Below, piece by piece: positions 21,505-33,681 of a DNA stretch of 40,000 nucleotides. Positions within the stretch are counted from its first letter, which is position 1, and each line of letters begins with the position of its first letter. Below the pieces are notes generated by a model. The model was not told the DNA's origin, ran no database searches, and saw only the letters and a list, made by a program, of their open reading frames with translations. Origin of the DNA: Halocaridina rubra (Eukaryota; Arthropoda; Malacostraca; Decapoda; Atyidae); the NCBI GenBank assembly GCA_037179515.1, contig JAXCGZ010001901.1, positions 2,501 to 42,500 on the forward strand, given 5' to 3'. The translations under genes and the position numbers were made by a program.

Positions 21505-24420
21505 CAAACAAACAAACAAACATTTATTTCCATTTTGTACAATGGTTATTCAACATTAATAGTAACTTATAAGTAGACATGTAATTAAACTAATAAATAA
21601 GAGGGTTAGACATATAGTTAAATTAAATGTAGCTTTCATAGAAAATAATAATGCTGTAATAAAAATGTTAACAATAATGTTAATAATAAAGTAGTAAGTA
21701 TGCCACTAGATACAGGATCGTTATTATCGGCATCATTTCCATATTTGTTTCCTTACAATGAGAATAATTAGTTCCTAATGAGCAACAACTATTTGTCCAA
21801 AATAAAACTATATAGTTTGCCTTTGAAAGCTGTGAAGGAGGATGCATTTTTAAGATGCTCTGGAATATTATTCCAGAGTGTTGGCCCTTTGATAGTGATC
21901 ATCTTTGAACCTGCTTCTGTGTTTGTTCTGTGAATAAAGAGCTCACTGCTCTGTCTTGTGTTGGTTCCCCTTATATCCCTGACTGTTTTTAAATCAAATA
22001 GCTAGCTAGGATAATGATGGTGCAAAATTTTGAATACAAAAACATAAATAGCATAAGCGACCTTATTTTCTGCCCGCAGCCACCCAAGTTTATTGAGAGC
22101 TGGTGTGATGTGGTCATATTTTCTTATTCCTCCCAGGGCAATTCGAGCTGCAAAATTAATAAGCTTCTGTATTCTGTTTATCTGAGTCTTAGTGGTAGCT
22201 CCCCAAACAGTTGTGCAGTAATTAATGTGACTTAGGGCTAGAGATTCAACAACAGTTATTCGAGTGGTAGTCTCAAAATTGTCTTTTATACGTGATAAGT
22301 ACATTAATGTTCCTGTAACCTTTTTGCATACTTTATCTATGTGGGAATCAAACAACATGTGGTTATCAAAGTGAATTCCCCCCCTGTTTTGCTAGGTGTG
22401 ATAATATTGTCGCAAAAATTAATTGTTGTGTTTTCTGGAATTTGTGCTATGTGGAACCTTGAACCAATAAATATGCACTGTGTTTTACTTTCGTTAATTA
22501 ACAGCCCAATTTCTTGGAAATAGGTTTTAATTTTTGACAGTGTTTTCTGCTCTTAAAGTTAGCTCTGGGAGATTATTAATATCACCACTAAGGAGTAGTT
22601 GAGTGTCATCTGCATATTGTACGACTAGACAGTCAGAAATGAAAGAAGATAGATCATTTACGTAAATGGAGAAGAGGATAGGACCAAGTACTGATCCCTG
22701 TGGAACACCAAATGATACATTTTTTGGCACAGAGATAATGTTGTTAAGACGTATGGACTGTTTACTATTAGATAGATACTCGCTAAACCAGCTTGGATCA
22801 ATATTTAAGTTAATACATTTACTTAAAAGAATTTCATGGTTTACACTGTCGAAGGCTTTTGATAAGTCTAATAATACAAGCAAAGATATTTTTTTCATAT
22901 CTATATTATTATATATACTATTCGTAACTTTAAGCAGTGCAGTTTCCGTCGAGAGTTTTGGTCTGAAACCATGTTGGTTAATCGTTAATAGTCTATTTGA
23001 TTCTAAATATGACATAAGTTGGCATGCAACAATTTTTTCTAATATTTTAGAGAAAATGGGTAGGAGGGAAATGGGACGATAGTTTGTCACATCTTCTCTG
23101 TCCCCCTTTTTATGCAGAGGTATTACATGTGATATTTTCCAAGAGTCAGGAAACTTTTTAGTAACAATGGAAGTGTTCATAATAGTTAGAATATAGGATG
23201 CAATCATGGGTAGAGCATCTTTGATGAACTGAAATGGTATACTATCTGAACCATAAGAGCCAGAGTTTCTTAGGCTCTTTATGGTAAGAATTAGGGTAGC
23301 ACAATCGATAGGATTTATCTTGAAGTACTCTCTTGTGTTTTCATTGGAAGAATTGTCATTTAAGCACTTACTCATATTCACTGAGTTGATGTTTTCTTGA
23401 GTTTTTTCATATGTATTTTTGCCAACGTTAGCAAAATAGTTATTACAGTTATCTGCTTTGTCTTTCAACTCCGTAATATTTTCATAACTTTCTGAGGTAC
23501 TCTTTTCATTTGGTATCATGCTTCTTATCACTTTCCATGTTGCTGCTGTATCATGTCTAGAGTCATTAAATTGTTTTTTGTAAAAGTCTTTTTTACTTAC
23601 ACTGATGAGAGATCTGACACGCTTCTTTTCTGTTTTATAACGTTCTCGGAGAGTCATATCATATCTATTCATTTTTAGCTCTTTTTGTATTTGATTTCTG
23701 ATTTGCATTGCCTCTTTGATGTCATTAGTTAGCCAGGGGGCTGAGGGGCGGGTTATTTTTCTTGTTACAATGGGTGCACAACTATCTAAGCATTCAAGAA
23801 AGACTTTTGTTAAAATCTCAACCTGCAAATCGACGTTATCTGTGTATTTAATTCTATTAAGTGCATTTGTGTTGTTGATTAATGTTTCACAAAAGATATC
23901 AGGGGAGTAATTTTTTAGACACCGGAATGTCTTGAGGAGAGGCTTCCTTTTGGGCTTGTTTATGTTTAGCATAGCAATGTTCAGCTCGTGGTCTGCAATT
24001 GGACAGGGAACTACGTCCCAATAGGGTATACTTTCCACTTTATTTGTTATTATCAGATCTATAAGAGTCCTAGAATTAGGGGTTATGCGGGTCGGTTTTG
24101 TCACTATTTGTGTTAACTTCAGTGTTGATCACCCTTTTCATTTTGTTATATGCTGAGAGCAAGTCATCATTAAAATCACCAAGTGTGTATATGGGTTTAT
24201 GACGCACACAGATATTTCTGAATGTTTCTAGCAGATGACTAAATGAACTGGTAGGTGCTTTAGGGTGACGGTAAACACACCCTACAATGAAAGATGGAAG
24301 TTTCTGATACTGCACAGTGATCCATAAATCTTCGAGCTCCTCAGTTTTTTCTAAACTTGTGGTTATTTCTGATGTACTAAGATAATTTCTAACATAAATA
24401 CTTTGCATACCTACTGAACA
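21505..24420 (-). mobile_element. 5'-truncated non-LTR retrotransposon (Jockey/CR1-like)
   Basis: The element runs on the minus strand from part-way through its endonuclease at about 24420 to a 3' tail of TTTG repeats at 21505-21522. It has one long ORF region, a 3' UTR of roughly 280 bases and no LTRs. The 3' terminus recurs at 5659-5704 and at 27030-27080, so the family is dispersed. Near-identity with the copy at 26408-27080 suggests recent activity. The clade call rests on domain style only; a phylogeny of the RT would settle it. Confidence 0.85.
21786..24408 (-). pseudogene. LINE ORF2 remnant: endonuclease and reverse transcriptase
   Basis: The reading frame starts inside the AP-endonuclease domain (GCVYRHP, then TLGDFNDD, then ADHE further on). 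It continues into reverse transcriptase with LLDLSKAFDSVNHEILL, GVPQGSVLGPILFSIYVNDL and the catalytic QYADDTQLL. The thumb/C-terminal part (HINYCTTVWGATTKTQINRI) ends in a domain shared with the second copy. It is broken by frameshifts near 24115, 22545 and 22385 and by a stop near 22000 where the other copy has Trp. The longest intact piece is 22527-24104 (525 codons), itself starting within the endonuclease. The protein would nick DNA and copy its own RNA at the nick; this copy cannot. Confidence 0.88.
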
Positions 24421-24474
24421 AAAACATGGAAACAGGAAAAGTTTTTAAAAACATTGGTTAAAGCACGGTATATA

Positions 24475-24477
<3 letters not shown>

Positions 24478-24544
<67 letters not shown>
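24478..24544. repeat. (CT)n microsatellite
   Basis: 67-bp pure run just upstream of the LINE. Confidence 0.96.
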
Positions 24545-24546
<2 letters not shown>

Positions 24547-24710
24547 TAAACCTGACCGCATCTATTTCATTAGGGTAATTGCCTAATGTAAAGGGTAACA
24601 AACATCATACAACACTAATGAACTCTTTTGCTATGGTTGCTACGGTAATAGCGAATATTGAAACGTATTCTAAAACCTAAAACCTTTATATTAAAGATTC
24701 CAGTTCCTGG

Positions 24711-24711
<1 letters not shown>

Positions 24712-24796
<85 letters not shown>

Positions 24797-24820
24797 GAAG
24801 AAGAAGAAGAAGAAGAAGAA
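24712..24820. repeat. (TAA)n then (GAA)n microsatellite
   Basis: 85 bp of TAA followed by 24 bp of GAA; the poly-Ile/Arg ORF is an artefact. Confidence 0.96.
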
Positions 24821-25057
24821 AAATCGTGTACAATAATAAAGGCCAAGGACCTAATCTGTTATTAACCCCAAAAACAACAAATAAACGACAGTATTTTGAC
24901 AGTAAAGCTTTTAATACTTTCCCCGAATTCTTGAACAAACTAATTAAGTGAACTAAATGTATAATTACTTCAGTTTGTCTAGTTGTGTTCAAGGCTTTTA
25001 GTGCTGCGCTTTTCTTTCGACTGGGTTAATCTTCTACCTATAAGAAGGTCTAGAAAT

Positions 25058-25072
25058 CGGGGGGGGGGGGGG
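25058..25072. repeat. Poly-G run
   Basis: An uninterrupted run of about 14 G, rare in this AT-rich window and capable of forming quadruplex structures. Confidence 0.85.
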
Positions 25073-25111
25073 TAAAGAGAAAAAAACTACAATAAATCCC
25101 CCACAAAATTT

Positions 25112-25161
25112 TAGGTTAGATTAGGATAACATTAGCTAGGTTAGACAGTAACCTAACCTAA
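25112..25161. repeat. Short inverted TTAGG cluster
   Basis: TTAGGTTAGATTAGG near 25112 is followed by GCTAGGTTAG and then AACCTAACCTAAC near 25149, so telomere-like units lie in opposite orientations around a small spacer. Confidence 0.5.
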
Positions 25162-25240
25162 CAATTTGCTGGATCATTTAAAATACTGGGGAGACGTGAT
25201 CTTTACTAGATCCAGAAACCGTTTAATGTACACCGCAATA

Positions 25241-25369
<129 letters not shown>

Positions 25370-26334
25370 CACACGCAATTTGAAATAGGTATTTTGGACT
25401 TCTTATCTAAAATACTTATATACATCAAGTATTATTTTTCTTTCACAAGCAAGGAGTCTCAGATCATTGACATACTTCCTTTGTATCGGCCATAGTATTT
25501 TCGGTTATTTAATATATATTTCCAGGCATTCCACAGTTGTCGGAGAATGTTTAGCATTTTTAAGCGTTTTGTAAAGTAGGGTGGCCACAGATATGATAGA
25601 AATGCGCAAACAATTTCATTAGCTTTGATAAATGCATTAACAGGAGGAAACTCTGATAACTTTCATGATTTTACATTAGTATGAAGGTGTTTTTGATGTA
25701 TTATTTTTCTGACACCAAGCAGATAAACAAACCCAAAACTTAGTAAACAAGTTTTATAAATGCCGAACTCTTACATTTTTCAATACGAATATGTTTCAAT
25801 ACTCGCTTATGGGAAAATTAAATTTACAAAATGACCAACTTAAGTGATTGATTTTTTCCGGGTTGGTTCATATGATATTAAGTTCCAAACAACAAGAAGT
25901 GTCAATACCACATGAAAACCAACAACGGTATTTTCAATTTAACTTCAATTAACAAAGTGCAATAACACCCCAGCGGGGTGTAAGGAAAGGCTTCCAGCCT
26001 TAATCACAATGACTCAATGACTCCTTTTCGAATGTACACTAACTGGGACATTATTTAAAGGGAAAGAAGAAAAAAAAATCCCTGTAGACACGAAACTAGC
26101 AAGTGCCAGTTTAGTGCGTGAAGAGCATTTGACATACTATGAAAGGTGAAATCTTATTAGTTAGTGTCTCAACGCAACTACATAATATATCTCCATTGGC
26201 CAAGGGTTATAGTCAAGTCTATATAACTACTAATAAGGTTCTTGTTACAAGAATAATAATATTTAATCAAATCACTCTAAAATTTATTACTAAATCATAA
26301 GCCTTTATGGTATTAATGCATATCACACAGGGTT

Positions 26335-26407
26335 AGAGTATGGGGACCAAGGTGTCCAAGTGAACAGAGTCCTTGACTCGGGAGTTGACAGACCCGTAAT
26401 CGAGCCC
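26335..26407 (+). repeat. tRNA-like SINE head fused to a LINE 3' fragment
   Basis: GGTGTCCAAGTGAACAGAGT, then GACTCGGGAG, then GTAATCGAGCCC follow the A box/anticodon/B box layout seen in the SINE copies at 29652, 30720 and 33150. The sequence runs directly into LINE homology at 26408. Confidence 0.5.
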
Positions 26408-27080
26408 ACAGAATACAGAAGCTTATTAATTTTGCAGCTCGAGTTGCCCTGGGAGGAATAAGAAAATATGACCACATCACACCAGCTCTCAATAAACTTG
26501 GGTGGCTGCGGGCAGAAAACAAGGTCGCTTATGCTATTTAAGTTTTTGCATTCAAAATTTTGGACCATCATTATCCTAGCTGGCTATTTTATTTAAAAAC
26601 AGTCAGGGATATAAGAGGAACCAACACAAGACAGAACAGTGAGCTCTTTATTCACAGAACAAACACAGAAGCAGGTTCAAAGATGATCACTATCAAAGGG
26701 CCAACACTCTGGAATAATATTCCAGAGCATCTTAAAAATGCATCCTCCTTCACAGTTTTCAAAGGCAAACTATATAGTTTTCTATTGGACAAATAGTTGC
26801 TGCTCATTAAGAACTAATTATTCTCATTGTAAGGAAAACAAATATGGAAATGATGCCGATAATAACGATCCTGTATCTAGTGTCATTCTTACTACTTTAT
26901 CATTAACATTATTGTCAACATTTTTATTACAGCATTATTATTTTCTATGAAAGCTACATTTGATTTAACTATATGTATTACCCTCTTATTTATTAGTTTA
27001 ATTACATGTCTACTTATAAGTTACTATTACTGTTGAATAACCATTGTACAGAATGGAAATAAATGTTGTTTGTTTGTTTG
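26408..27080 (+). pseudogene. 3' fragment of the LINE (ORF2 C-terminus and tail)
   Basis: The plus strand encodes the C-terminal ORF2 segment (from about KLINFAARVALGGIRKYDHI, a stop at 26539-26541, then FKILDHHYPSWLFYLKTV and FKGKLYSFLLDK) ending at 26796. It then has the same 3' UTR and TGTTTGTTTG tail as the element at 21505. Identity between the two copies is high by eye over the whole length. It is 5' truncated, as is usual for target-primed reverse transcription. Confidence 0.85.
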
Positions 27081-27988
27081 TGGGGCGCTAGGAAGTGACT
27101 CCAGCCATAATTCCCCAGACACACTTTATGTCTATCTCTATATTGGAAACTTATGTTGACATAAAACGAGAATGTTACACAGAATTAGGGAATAATTGTT
27201 ACTGGATGTTCGTAGCTCTTTCGTAGAAGTTTCCATTGTTAAGTATCCTTAAAACGGTGCTATGCTGACAGTCTGTGATCTACCATTAGGTTAGGTTAGG
27301 AATGTGAATGGTCATGGTAGATCACATATTGGAAAAGTACCACTAAAACTCTCTCTCTCTCTCCGTTCTAGTATTTAGTATTGAAATTATGTAACAGCAA
27401 GCGTAAAAATGAATACATACCGTAGAATTTGAACTCTTTTTATAGATATATATTGCTATTTTCATTACTTTTTAGTTCTGATATGTGGCCTGAACTTATA
27501 CATGTGTGCATGTGTGTGCGTGAGTCCGTGCCTGTGTTTGTGTGTGTGTTTAGTTTGAGATACGTAGAAATTACCTTTTCCAAACATGAAAACGAAATCT
27601 ACTCTGTTTAACGTGATTAGAATTGCATTAAATTACGTTTTTGTTTATGCATGAAGTGGAATCTTCGGTTTTTGTTAATACATTTTCTGTTCAGAGATAA
27701 AACTTGATCTATTTTTTTTTTTATAAAAATTATAAACGGCCTTCAAAATATAGTCCTGAACTTAGGCGTATTTTCTCTCAAACAAAAAATATATATATAT
27801 TTTTTTAAATAGGAGTGTCTTACATTTTTTAATATAAGATTACTTTTTCGGTTTCCACTTGAGGGCTATTATTACATAATCGTCCTTTCTGAAATAAGAT
27901 TACTCTTTTGTGCTCATAAATGAGACCTATATTTACGCGTCTTTTATGAAGCATAATTAAATATTTTATATTAGATTACTTTTCTGTA
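27081..27988. other. AT-rich stretch with one telomere-loop hairpin
   Basis: The only clear structure is at 27274-27326: TGTGATCTACCA and its exact complement TGGTAGATCACA enclose 29 bases that include three TTAGG units. A short (CT)n is at 27350-27363 and a TG-rich patch at 27500-27550. No gene is supported. Confidence 0.5.
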
Positions 27989-27990
27989 TA

Positions 27991-28291
27991 CAGTGTTCCC
28001 CCCCTTATCGCGGTAGTTCGGTTCCGGGACCCGGCGCGAACCAGGAAAACTGCGGAGTAGGATCAGCCTTAAAAAAAAAAAAAAAGATGATTATGACACC
28101 AGGACAGACCAAAAATGATAAAATAAAACGGCCTTTATCAGGCTGTAAAGAGAAACAGAGATGGAGAGTGTAATGACCTGTCAGATGTGAAGGGATTATA
28201 AAAGATGTGTAATCAATATCCAGCTTTCTGCTGGGTTTACTATACCTCTGCATTACTTCATGATGTCTATTCTAAAAATATTCCTTAGATC

Positions 28292-28341
<50 letters not shown>

Positions 28342-29044
28342 GGCAACAATAATTTTCCTTTGATGATGATTGGGGAGATTATTAGTATTATTATTATCAT
28401 TATTATTATTATTATTATTACTATCATCATTATTATTACGAATTCGTAATTAAACCATTATTTTTACTATAAATAATGTAGTTTTGCTTGAATGAACAAG
28501 AGTTACTTAAACATTCTCTCTCTCTCTCTCTCTCCAACATTCTATTCTACCCAACCCCCCACACTCTCTTTGTCCCAGCCAACTAGGGAGGGGCACTTTA
28601 CACAGTTATTAAAAGTAAATAAACCAACAGATGTACAATGATGAGCCCTTAATAATAATAATAATGATGATGATAATAATCTCCACAATCATCATCAAAG
28701 GAAAATTATTGTTGCCAATGATAATAATAATAATAATAATAAGACTTAAGCAGAATTATTGGAATAGACATTATGAAAGTAATGCAGAGGTATATGAAAA
28801 CCCAACAGAGAACTGGATATTCATTACACATCTTTTATAATCCCTTCACATCTAACAGGTCATTACACTCTCCATCTCTGTTTCTCTTTACAACCTGATA
28901 AAGTCTGTTTTTATTTTATAATTTTTTGGCCCATCCTGGTGTCACAATAATCTTAAATTTATTTTATTTTATTTTTTTCCCCAAAAAAAACCGCGATACA
29001 GTGAGAACGCGAACCAAGAAACGCGAATAACCGGGGGAACACTG
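27991..29044. mobile_element. pogo/Tigger-like non-autonomous foldback element
   Basis: The ends CAGTGTTCCCCC and GGGGGAACACTG are flanked by TA (27989-27990 and 29045-29046). The outer arm reads TATCGCGG, then GTTCGGTTCCGGGACC, very like Tigger-type pogo termini. The arms (about 27991-28410 and 28648-29044) are diverged inverted copies of about 400 bp that include GGAGAGTGTAATGACCTGTC and TTA/TAA arrays in mirror positions. A loop of about 240 bp carries (CT)n at 28516-28533. No transposase is encoded. Confidence 0.72.
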
Positions 29045-29046
29045 TA

Positions 29047-29285
29047 GTGCCCTTTGGTGGCGGGCACAACATCAAAGAATAGCCCCAACGTATTCCCTGC
29101 GTGTCATAAGAGACAACTAAAAGCGAACGGGGCAAGGGGACTGGGAATCCCCCCCTTATATTAACCTCCTGCGAGACATCAAAGAAGAAGGGGAGTAGAG
29201 GGGAGAGTAACTTCTTCCCAAACTCTAGTTTTGTTTCTTTTTTGATGTCGGCTACCCCCCAATGGGGGAAGCAGCCAAGGTAGAT
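29047..29285 (+). repeat. Dispersed repeat family B, copy 3
   Basis: Contains CCCTGCGTGTCATAAGAGAC, GGGGACTGGGAATCCC and ends GGCTACCCCCCAATGGGGGA. An internal inverted pair (GACATCAAAGAAGAA near 29174 and its complement near 29240) is present. It abuts the pogo-like element. Confidence 0.6.
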
Positions 29286-29651
29286 TGATAGATTTTCTCT
29301 TGTATATAATTATGCCACTATATTACATTATTTGGGAGTACTATGGACTTGGTGGCTTTTTCTATATAAATATTGTATTTAGGTTTTGCCACACGCTTCT
29401 GCAATCTTCAACATTTGGATGGGAAAACTTCATTCATTAGCTGCTAATATTACCCAAATGACTTGTTTTTACATAAGGTATTTAAAGAGGGTACATGATA
29501 CCAGGCACTAAGCCCTGTGACCTAAGATTTTGCAGAGAAAGAAAGGTCTAGAGAATAGGATCCAAATGCACTTATACAAAGCAATCTAACTCAGGAAGAG
29601 GGGCTGCTAATTAAGGTTTACAGTATCTAGAACTCAATATTTTTTTTAATG

Positions 29652-29803
29652 TGTCACTAATAGTCCCCGTTTAGGGGAGACCACAAATTAAAGCTTGGGT
29701 ATTAAGGCTGGATGCCCTTCCTATCATTCTGTTGTGGGCTTCAGTGCAGGTCCGTTACCTCCCGAGTCGAATGTTCTACCCCTACGCTACAGAGTCTCTT
29801 GGC
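29652..29803 (-). repeat. tRNA-derived SINE, copy 1
   Basis: On the minus strand a tRNA-like head (GTAGCGTAGGGGTAGAAC A-box region, then CGACTCGGGAGG) is followed by a body shared with the copies at 30718 and 33150 (complement of ATTAAGGCTGGATGCCCTTC). The B box is degenerate. Confidence 0.65.
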
Positions 29804-30481
29804 TCTTTCATCCCTACTGGAGGCAAAATATGCATTCGCACCAGTATAAGTTGACCAAATGTTGCAAAACACAGATTAAGACTTAGCACTATACATTCAT
29901 ATTTCGGTGATATTTCCGTTCATTTATTAGATGAGTGTGTTATGCTTGTGTTAGTGAGGTGATAACAATCCACTCCGTTTTATATGTAATTGACTGAGAT
30001 ATTGAGTTTTTATACTACTATATTGTAATACATTGGGGGTGATTGTCTTGCTCATTTTATATAGGTAATCCTTCTGGTATTTATTATGTATAACTTCAGA
30101 TGAACATTTCCAAGGATGAGCACCAGGTCTTACATTAGATGACCTAAAAACTACTCCCAAATTGAGAATGACTTTGGTAATGTGGTGTTAAATCTTTTCC
30201 TGAAGAGAATCACTACACTTTCAGGTGCTGTTAAATCTAAGCATATATCCAACGTCAAGCTTTATATCAAACGAAATAGCTCAATAATTCATGTGAATAA
30301 ATCATATGATACTGTTTACACTGATGGTCATTACAATTTAACTTTCCTACCAGGCTCTCAGAAGGCTAAGTATTTCATTGCCTATCCATTGTGAAGAACT
30401 GATAATATGATAATATGATGTAAAAGCAGTAAAAAAAAAATAGGTCTGCTTCTCTCTTTACATAAGATAACGCTTTTAAGA

Positions 30482-30660
30482 ACAAGAGATCAATGCGATG
30501 CCATATCCTGATGAAGACAGCAGGGGGCTTCATTATACCCTCTCATCTTTGCCCTTTAAAGTGGAAAGAAAAATATTCAAGACACATGGGGTTGCCAGGC
30601 CTTTGCTCCCTAATTTCTAACATTAAACATGCAAGAAATTTTAGTGAGGTGTTCTTTCAT
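30482..30660. repeat. Dispersed repeat shared with 38905-39065
   Basis: Both places carry CATATCYTGAWGAAG, a T/C-rich CCCTC segment, an A-rich GGAAAGAAAAAT-type part and TTGCCAGRCCWTTGCTCCCT in the same order. Function and class are unknown. Between 29810 and 30480 I see no gene. Confidence 0.4.
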
Positions 30661-30717
30661 ACCAACCACTAAGGATAGCCCATTTAGCCATGTAAATTTT
30701 TCTTTTTTCCGTTTCGT

Positions 30718-30873
30718 GTGTCACCTTTAGTCCCCATATGGAAGTGGACACAAACAGATGGAAGCTGGAGAATTAAGGCCCGATTCCCTACCTATCGCCC
30801 TGCCGTGGGCTCGAATGCAGTCCTGTCACCTTCCAAGTCAAGTATTCTAACACTATGGCAGTCCCCCGTGAAT
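30718..30873 (-). repeat. tRNA-derived SINE, copy 2
   Basis: Same order as copy 1. The minus strand has a head GCCATAGTGTTAGAATACTT, B box CATTCGAGCCC, then the body with GGGAATCGGGCCTTAATTC. Confidence 0.65.
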
Positions 30874-30879
30874 ACCAGT

Positions 30880-32510
30880 AATAGTAGATTAAATTTAGTC
30901 ATACAAACGGTATTCACCACTGAAAGGCTAAAAATACATCATGATAACAAGCCAAGCAATGTATTTACATGTTCAGTATTACAATCACTCGTATTTAATG
31001 CTAGATTATAATGCATCTTGGTATGTCTTGAAATTAAGAAATAAACAGATTACATACCTCTATTTTACAAATGACATCTCAAGTAACTTCCTCTCATTCA
31101 AGTTTGATTTAGTCTGAAAAATTTGTGACTATTCTGGAGGTTAAGGCGGTCAAGAAGTACAAGACAAAATACAAATGTATGACTATGAGGAACATGAAAA
31201 TGACTTGGACAAGAGGTTGTGTTAACAGTTTTAGCATCACACCACTAAAGTCTTCAATAAATAACATATCCGACATAATATTCAAAGTTCAAGCAAGTAA
31301 TTTGGAAATATTACTGGGCAATGAAAACTACATCACACACATGGTGGAGTGGAGAGGAAATTACTTTTGACTAATCATGGTTGAAAAATCAAATACAAAT
31401 TTGTGAAAGACAACAAGAGGATTGTTAAAACAATTAATAGTGCCAAAAGTAAAAGATGATTGTATATGCAATACAGATGTTTGAATCTGAGAAAAGTAGC
31501 ATGATGAAAGAGAAATGGAAAGTTTTTTATTGCTTTAGGTGAGGCAGCATTGAAAAAGAGAGTACAGAGATATTAAGAATAAAACATGCAACTTCATGGT
31601 GGAAAAAGAAGAAACCAAGTTAAAATAACAGACTAAAGTATTCAGGTAAAGAATGCTTAAGCCACAGCTAATAAAAACACACCAGATTCTTTTTACATAA
31701 AATGATAAAATGTCGGATTATGAATACATCACCGATAAAAAGGAGGAAGTGCAAGTGGTAGATCATTAAGTAAATTGGAAGGAGTGGGAGAGCACTAAGG
31801 GAAAGAAACAAATGGTTAATTGGACATACTGTATATGAATAAAATAGATTTCTTGTAGAAAATGTACAATTATAGGAAAGGATATGTTAATCCCAGAGCG
31901 GAAGTGATCTAACCTGTCATTTATTATTACAGTGATCTTCTTAGCAGCTACATCCTGTACGCTTTTAACAGAAGTTTCATAAGCTCAAAAGAGATTTTTC
32001 TCTATTTTGAATAAACAAAAACCTAAATTCACTTTAGGCAAAAACTTATAGCAGGAAACACGATTATATATGTACAGTATATCAATCAAAATTCACTTAA
32101 AAATAATTGCATTGAAGAGTTATGCCACGGACTGATAAGTAATACTGCTGTGAAAAAACCTAGCATTAAATATAAATTCCAGCATATCTCATATACTAAA
32201 CTTAAAAAAAAAAAAAATAAGAACTCTATTATATGTACAGTCATTTATATAACATACTGCTTTTGCTCTTTGATATATGAATTCATATTAGATACAGGAA
32301 AATATGACACACACATGAAGATGTTACCAATACTGTATACTGAGATTATATGTTTTCATTAACTTCTAAAGATAGAGAGAACTGAAGTGATTTATGCATT
32401 TTTAGCATTGTACAGTAACTGCAGATCATAATACAAACGTACACCCTATACCATAGTGCCTTTAACTTGTTCATTCCTTCTTGTATCTAAAAAAAGTAAA
32501 ATTACGCCCC
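30880..32510. other. Intergenic DNA and ACADL 3' UTR
   Basis: No supported gene. The right part (31920-32510) is the likely ACADL 3' UTR on the minus strand, ending at an AATAAA (31925-31920). Around 31540-31800 the plus strand shows scraps faintly like a non-LTR ORF, with stops in every frame. Confidence 0.35.
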
Positions 32511-32697
32511 CTACACTCTCTTGTCAGCAACAATCTGTCGAGAGATGAGTTCCTTCATGATCTCGTTGGAGCCGCCGTAAATGGTCTGGACCTTGGCATC
32601 CACATAAGATTTTGCAATGGGATATTCCCACATGTATCCCCAACCACCGTGCAGCTGTACGCATTGGTATGCAATGCGGTTCTGCAGGTCAGACATC
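32511..32697 (-). CDS. ACADL: ACADL terminal exon with stop codon
   Basis: The last 61 residues and a TAG stop (32511-32513). The acceptor is GCCAG (32698-32699). The exon carries acyl-CoA dehydrogenase signature 2, seen here as QLHGGWGYMWEYPIAKSYVD. It then has IYGGSNEIMKELI, where Gly replaces the glutamate that is the catalytic base in medium-chain enzymes. That is the LCAD pattern and agrees with the helix G glutamate two exons upstream. The apparent Met at 32696 is internal, not a start. A 3' UTR follows to the left; the first clear AATAAA on the minus strand is at 31925-31920, giving roughly 590 bases of UTR if used. Confidence 0.96.
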
Positions 32698-33149
32698 CTG
32701 GCGAGAAAGTTAATTACAAACTTATCTAAGTTTTGTCATAAGTAACCTTTGTTCGTGTAATAGAAAAAATTAATGTACACAATAAGTTTCATGGATAGAT
32801 ATGAGCAAGATATCACTTAAGTTCAAAACCTAAGGTCTAATATATCAGATATTGTAAACCACCTCAAATTTTACTTAATATCTGAAAGACTTACATGACT
32901 AGTAGCCCAAAGAATTTCAAAGGATACAAATGCTCTTACAACATTAAAAGGAAAATCCTTTTAAATCAATTAGTAAAATACTGAAGGAACACCCAATTTA
33001 AGTAACATAATAGGTACAGTCTTAATAATACTGTAATTATAAGTCTGGCCACATAGGAATACATGTTTTCAAGCATTCAATGAACTTACTTCCCATCTTC
33101 GACTCTCCTGTATTGGCAAGCAAGCCTAACCCTGTGTTTATATTTTTTT

Positions 33150-33310
33150 TAAGTCACTATTAGTTTCCATTTGGGGGTGGACACAGATGGAATGAAGCTG
33201 GGGAATTAAGGCCAGATGCCCTTCCTATCGCTCCGACATGGGGTCGAACATTGATCCATTGCCTTCAGAGTCGAGTACTCTAGAAGCTACATTAAGGAAG
33301 TCTCCCATGC
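33150..33310 (-). repeat. tRNA-derived SINE, copy 3, in an ACADL intron
   Basis: The minus strand has a head with GTAGCTTCTAGAGTACTCGA and B box GTTCGACCCC, then a body with GGGCATCTGGCCTTAATTCC and an A-rich end near 33150. It sits in the intron between the last two ACADL exons. Confidence 0.68.
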
Positions 33311-33553
33311 ATAACCCTATCTACAATACTCATAATTCTTTAACTAATAATATGATTGTAATAAGTATCAAAAGGAAGATTTTCTGCTGTTGGTGCAATT
33401 CACCTTCTATCCTATCTCAATCTTTTGGTATAAACTTACATGAAAGTTTAATTTTCTTTAACAAGTTCCCAGAGAAAGTGGTTCTACTCATACCCTCCTA
33501 TCAACAGTATCTAGATAACAAGAATAAAACTAAAAAAGTAAAATAGGACCTAC

Positions 33554-33681
33554 CAATATTTGTTCATTGACGCCATTCCTCCATCCAGTTTGCCAACCGC
33601 ATGCAAATCGATGCACTGGTCAGTGAATGCACGAGCAACACAAATTTCCGTCTTCAGTTCTGCTAGTTTGTGCTGAATGGT
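33554..33681 (-). CDS. ACADL: ACADL exon: C-terminal helical domain
   Basis: This exon has 42 codons plus two bases, from TIQHKLAELKTEICVARAF to GGMASMNKY, with the final Trp codon (TG+G) completed by the last exon. The acceptor is CAACAG (33682-33683) and the donor is TTG/GTAGGT (33554/33553). The segment TIQHKLAELK is the dimer-of-dimers helix conserved in LCAD and its relatives. No ATG lies near the start, so this exon is invisible to simple ORF finding. Confidence 0.94.

Noticed and set aside
22666..23910. Plus-strand ORFs at 22666-23082 and 23716-23910
   Set aside because: Antisense shadows of the LINE reverse transcriptase.
31125..31800. Possible decayed non-LTR ORF on the plus strand
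   Set aside because: Stops in every frame and only faint resemblance; not enough to support an element.
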